Shown one piece after another: positions 3,221 to 5,026 of a stretch of DNA of 5,026 bases (the stretch's first letter is position 1; each line of letters starts with the position of its first letter). The notes beneath the pieces were generated by a model. The model made no database searches and was not told where the DNA came from. It saw only the letters and a list, made by a program, of their open reading frames with translations. The DNA lies in assembly GCA_026419655.1 (NCBI GenBank), contig JANZZA010000425.1, forward strand, positions 1 to 5,026. The letters run 5' to 3'. This DNA comes from Armatimonadota bacterium (lineage in GTDB: Bacteria; Armatimonadota; Zipacnadia; Zipacnadales; FEN-943). The position numbers were made by a program, and so were the translations under genes.

Positions 3221-5026
3221 GTGTCCCTTTCGCGAGCGGTTACGCCCCGGGCCATCGCTCTCGGCCTGGCTGGCATCGTCGGTGTAGTTTTCTTCATCCA
3301 CTGGGCTGAAATCATCGTCTCGGCGCGTGGCCACTCAGCCCTGGCCAACACCAGCATTCCCGTGGGCGCCTTTGACGCCCTCCTGGTCCTCATGTTCCTA
3401 AGTGGCCTGCTGAGGCATGTGCGCCGGGCCTGGGGCCTCTCCGAAGGCGAGCTGGCCGTCATTTACGCGATGATGGCCGTAGCTACGGTGCTGGCGTCGT
3501 CCGGTGCGATGCATTTTCTCATCCCGGCCCTTGCCTCGCCCTATTACTTCGCTTCGCCGGAGAACAAATGGGAAGTCTTGTTCCACCGCTACCTGCCCTC
3601 GTGGATTTGCCCGCCGGACTCGCCGCTGCTGCGACGTTTCTTTGACGGCGGGCCGATACCGGTGAACCTGTGGCTGGGGCCGTCGCTGGTATGGTCGGCT
3701 TTCTTGTTCGCCTTTGCTTTCTGCACGCTTTGCGCGGCGGCGCTGCTTCGGCGCCAGTGGATTGAGCGTGAACGCCTAACCTTCCCGACGGTCAACGTCG
3801 TTTTGGAAGTCACCTCATCGCGGGCTTCCTTTTGGTGCAGTCCGGCCGCCTGGATTGGCATGGCTATCCCCTTCGCCATCGGCACGCTCAACACCATCGC
3901 CGTGAATTATCCTACTGTGCCGCGGCTGGAGGTACGTCACATTGATATTTCTTCCGCTTTTCGGGGAGCGCCGTGGAATGCAATTGGCGGCCTGTCGCTG
4001 TCGTTTTATCCCTTCGTGGTGGGCGTGGCGTATTTGCTGTCTCGAGAGGTCACCTTCTCGTGCTGGTTTTTCTTCTTGTTCGAGAAAGCGCAAAGAGTGC
4101 TGGGGGCGGTTTTCGGTCTGGAGAACTGGGGGCGGGGCGGCCTGTCGCGGTTTCCCTTCGACCAGCACCAGGGCGCCGGGGCATTTCTCGCGCTCACTGC
4201 CGTGGCCCTGTGGATTGGCCGGTCGGAGCTGGCAGCTCTATTCAGGTCGGGGCTGGGGTTGAGGCGTGCCTCCGATAATGCAGCGGGGCCACGCTGGCCT
4301 GCGCCGGGCTTTCTGGTCTCCTTTATCGCGCTTGTGGTCTTTGGTCGGGCCGCAGGAATGAATCCAGTACTGGCCACGGTGCTCTTGCTGCTGTCGCTGG
4401 CCTATCTTACTGCGGCGACGCGCATCCGGGCCGAGACAGGAGACGCATGGCTTTTCGGGCCGCTGGTAGACCCGCAAACGCTCATCACCACGGCGCTGGG
4501 CACTCGCGCCCTCAGGCCCCAGGACCTGACGGCAATGGCGTATCTATCAGTAGTGACGACCTTTGACCTGCGCTGCACGTCCATGCCACATCAGCTTGAC
4601 GCCTATAAGCTGGCGGAGGTGCGTGAGATCCCGCCTGGGAAGTTATCTGCGGTGCTTGTTGCCGCGCTGGCGATAGGAATACCGGTGGCGTTTTGGGTGG
4701 GCCTGTGGGTCTGGCACCACATAGGTGCCCTGGCCGGCGATGCCTGGCGACTGGCCATGGGCCGCCGGCCCTTTGAAATACTGGGAAGTTACCTGCAGAT
4801 GCCGACCCCTGCTGACCTGCCTGCGCTAGGCTTCGTCGCTGGCGGCTTTCTTGTGACCGTGGCACTTGCCGTGCTGCGCAGCAAGCTTACTGCCTGGCCC
4901 TTCCATCCTGTTGGCTACGCGGTCGCGGGCACAATCAGCATGGGCAACCAGTGGTTCCCCTTCCTGATTGCCTGGGCGTGCAAGAGCCTCGTTTTGCGCT
5001 ATGGCGGCCCAAAGCTGTACCGCCGA
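3221..5026 (+). CDS. DUF6785/DUF6784-type multi-pass membrane protein (3' end outside window)
   Basis: The frame is open without a stop from 3146 to the last base. From the GTG at 3221 it gives 602 residues and is still coding at the edge. GTG-3221 is chosen because a TPRAIALGLAG-type start leads straight into the first membrane helix and the promoter fits. The Shine-Dalgarno is poor, and TTG-3188 is possible. I count roughly twelve hydrophobic segments (for example about 11-26, 48-64, 78-104, 156-176, 209-227, 255-273, 362-376, 381-397, 475-498, 536-552). Family-like blocks are present: LSEGELAVIYAMMAV at 73-87, YYFASPENKWEVLF at 108-121, LLRRQWIERERLTFP at 175-189, RAETGDAWLFGP at 403-414 and TTFDLRCTSMPHQLDAYKL at 446-464. 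The C-terminal HPVGYAVAG...WFPFLIAW...LRYGG...LYRR region (562-602) matches the DUF6784 part, of which perhaps a few dozen residues are missing. The family is conserved but has no established function. A resemblance to oligopeptide-transporter-like proteins is my inference. Confidence 0.85.
   Translation, partial: MSLSRAVTPRAIALGLAGIVGVVFFIHWAEIIVSARGHSALANTSIPVGAFDALLVLMFLSGLLRHVRRAWGLSEGELAVIYAMMAVATVLASSGAMHFLIPALASPYYFASPENKWEVLFHRYLPSWICPPDSPLLRRFFDGGPIPVNLWLGPSLVWSAFLFAFAFCTLCAAALLRRQWIERERLTFPTVNVVLEVTSSRASFWCSPAAWIGMAIPFAIGTLNTIAVNYPTVPRLEVRHIDISSAFRGAPWNAIGGLSLSFYPFVVGVAYLLSREVTFSCWFFFLFEKAQRVLGAVFGLENWGRGGLSRFPFDQHQGAGAFLALTAVALWIGRSELAALFRSGLGLRRASDNAAGPRWPAPGFLVSFIALVVFGRAAGMNPVLATVLLLLSLAYLTAATRIRAETGDAWLFGPLVDPQTLITTALGTRALRPQDLTAMAYLSVVTTFDLRCTSMPHQLDAYKLAEVREIPPGKLSAVLVAALAIGIPVAFWVGLWVWHHIGALAGDAWRLAMGRRPFEILGSYLQMPTPADLPALGFVAGGFLVTVALAVLRSKLTAWPFHPVGYAVAGTISMGNQWFPFLIAWACKSLVLRYGGPKLYRR

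Noticed and set aside
3046..4168. Several minus-strand frames of 100-140 codons opposite the 3' membrane protein gene
   Set aside because: They are antisense to a long frame with consistent membrane topology and conserved family blocks, and their translations are Arg/Pro/Ser-rich with no domain.

Overview
The window looks like a GC-rich bacterial chromosome segment, probably from an environmental and poorly cultured lineage. The large DUF6785/DUF6784-type membrane protein, the YfhO-type protein and the compact HNH protein together suggest Armatimonadota, Planctomycetota or a similar group. This placement is inference from family recall, not from a marker gene. I see no rRNA, tRNA, transposase, phage gene, integrase or CRISPR array.

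Layout from left to right: (1) The 3' end of a YfhO-type membrane protein gene on the + strand (1-642). (2) Only 38 bases later, the end of a convergent minus-strand pair: a UlaG-like metallo-beta-lactamase-fold lipoprotein (681-1457), preceded in its own direction by an HNH endonuclease-type protein (1504-2034). The two are close enough to be co-transcribed. (3) A 410-base divergent intergenic region (2035-2444), the most information-rich part of the window. On the minus strand it holds a well-formed sigma70-type promoter (TTGACA, 17-base spacer, TACCAT). A leader of about 140-160 nt follows, with nested long-range complementary arms and an intrinsic-terminator-like hairpin plus U-tract just before the HNH start. 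The region also has an inverted repeat over the -35 box, a consensus DnaA-box 9-mer, another dyad and a 12-codon ORF with a strong Shine-Dalgarno. (4) A complete FtnA-type ferritin on the + strand (2445-2933), followed by an intrinsic terminator that overlaps a competing hairpin. (5) A second + strand promoter candidate (TTGACC, 17 bases, TATCTT) ahead of a long membrane protein gene that starts near 3221 and runs off the right edge without a stop.

The genes do not form one obvious pathway. Ferritin stores iron and appears to be a single-gene transcription unit. The HNH/MBL pair is a likely operon of unproven joint function. The YfhO-type and DUF6785-type proteins are unrelated membrane proteins at the two edges. 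The best candidate for something undescribed is the structured leader with a terminator upstream of the HNH gene, which could be an attenuator, a riboswitch-like element or a free-standing small RNA.
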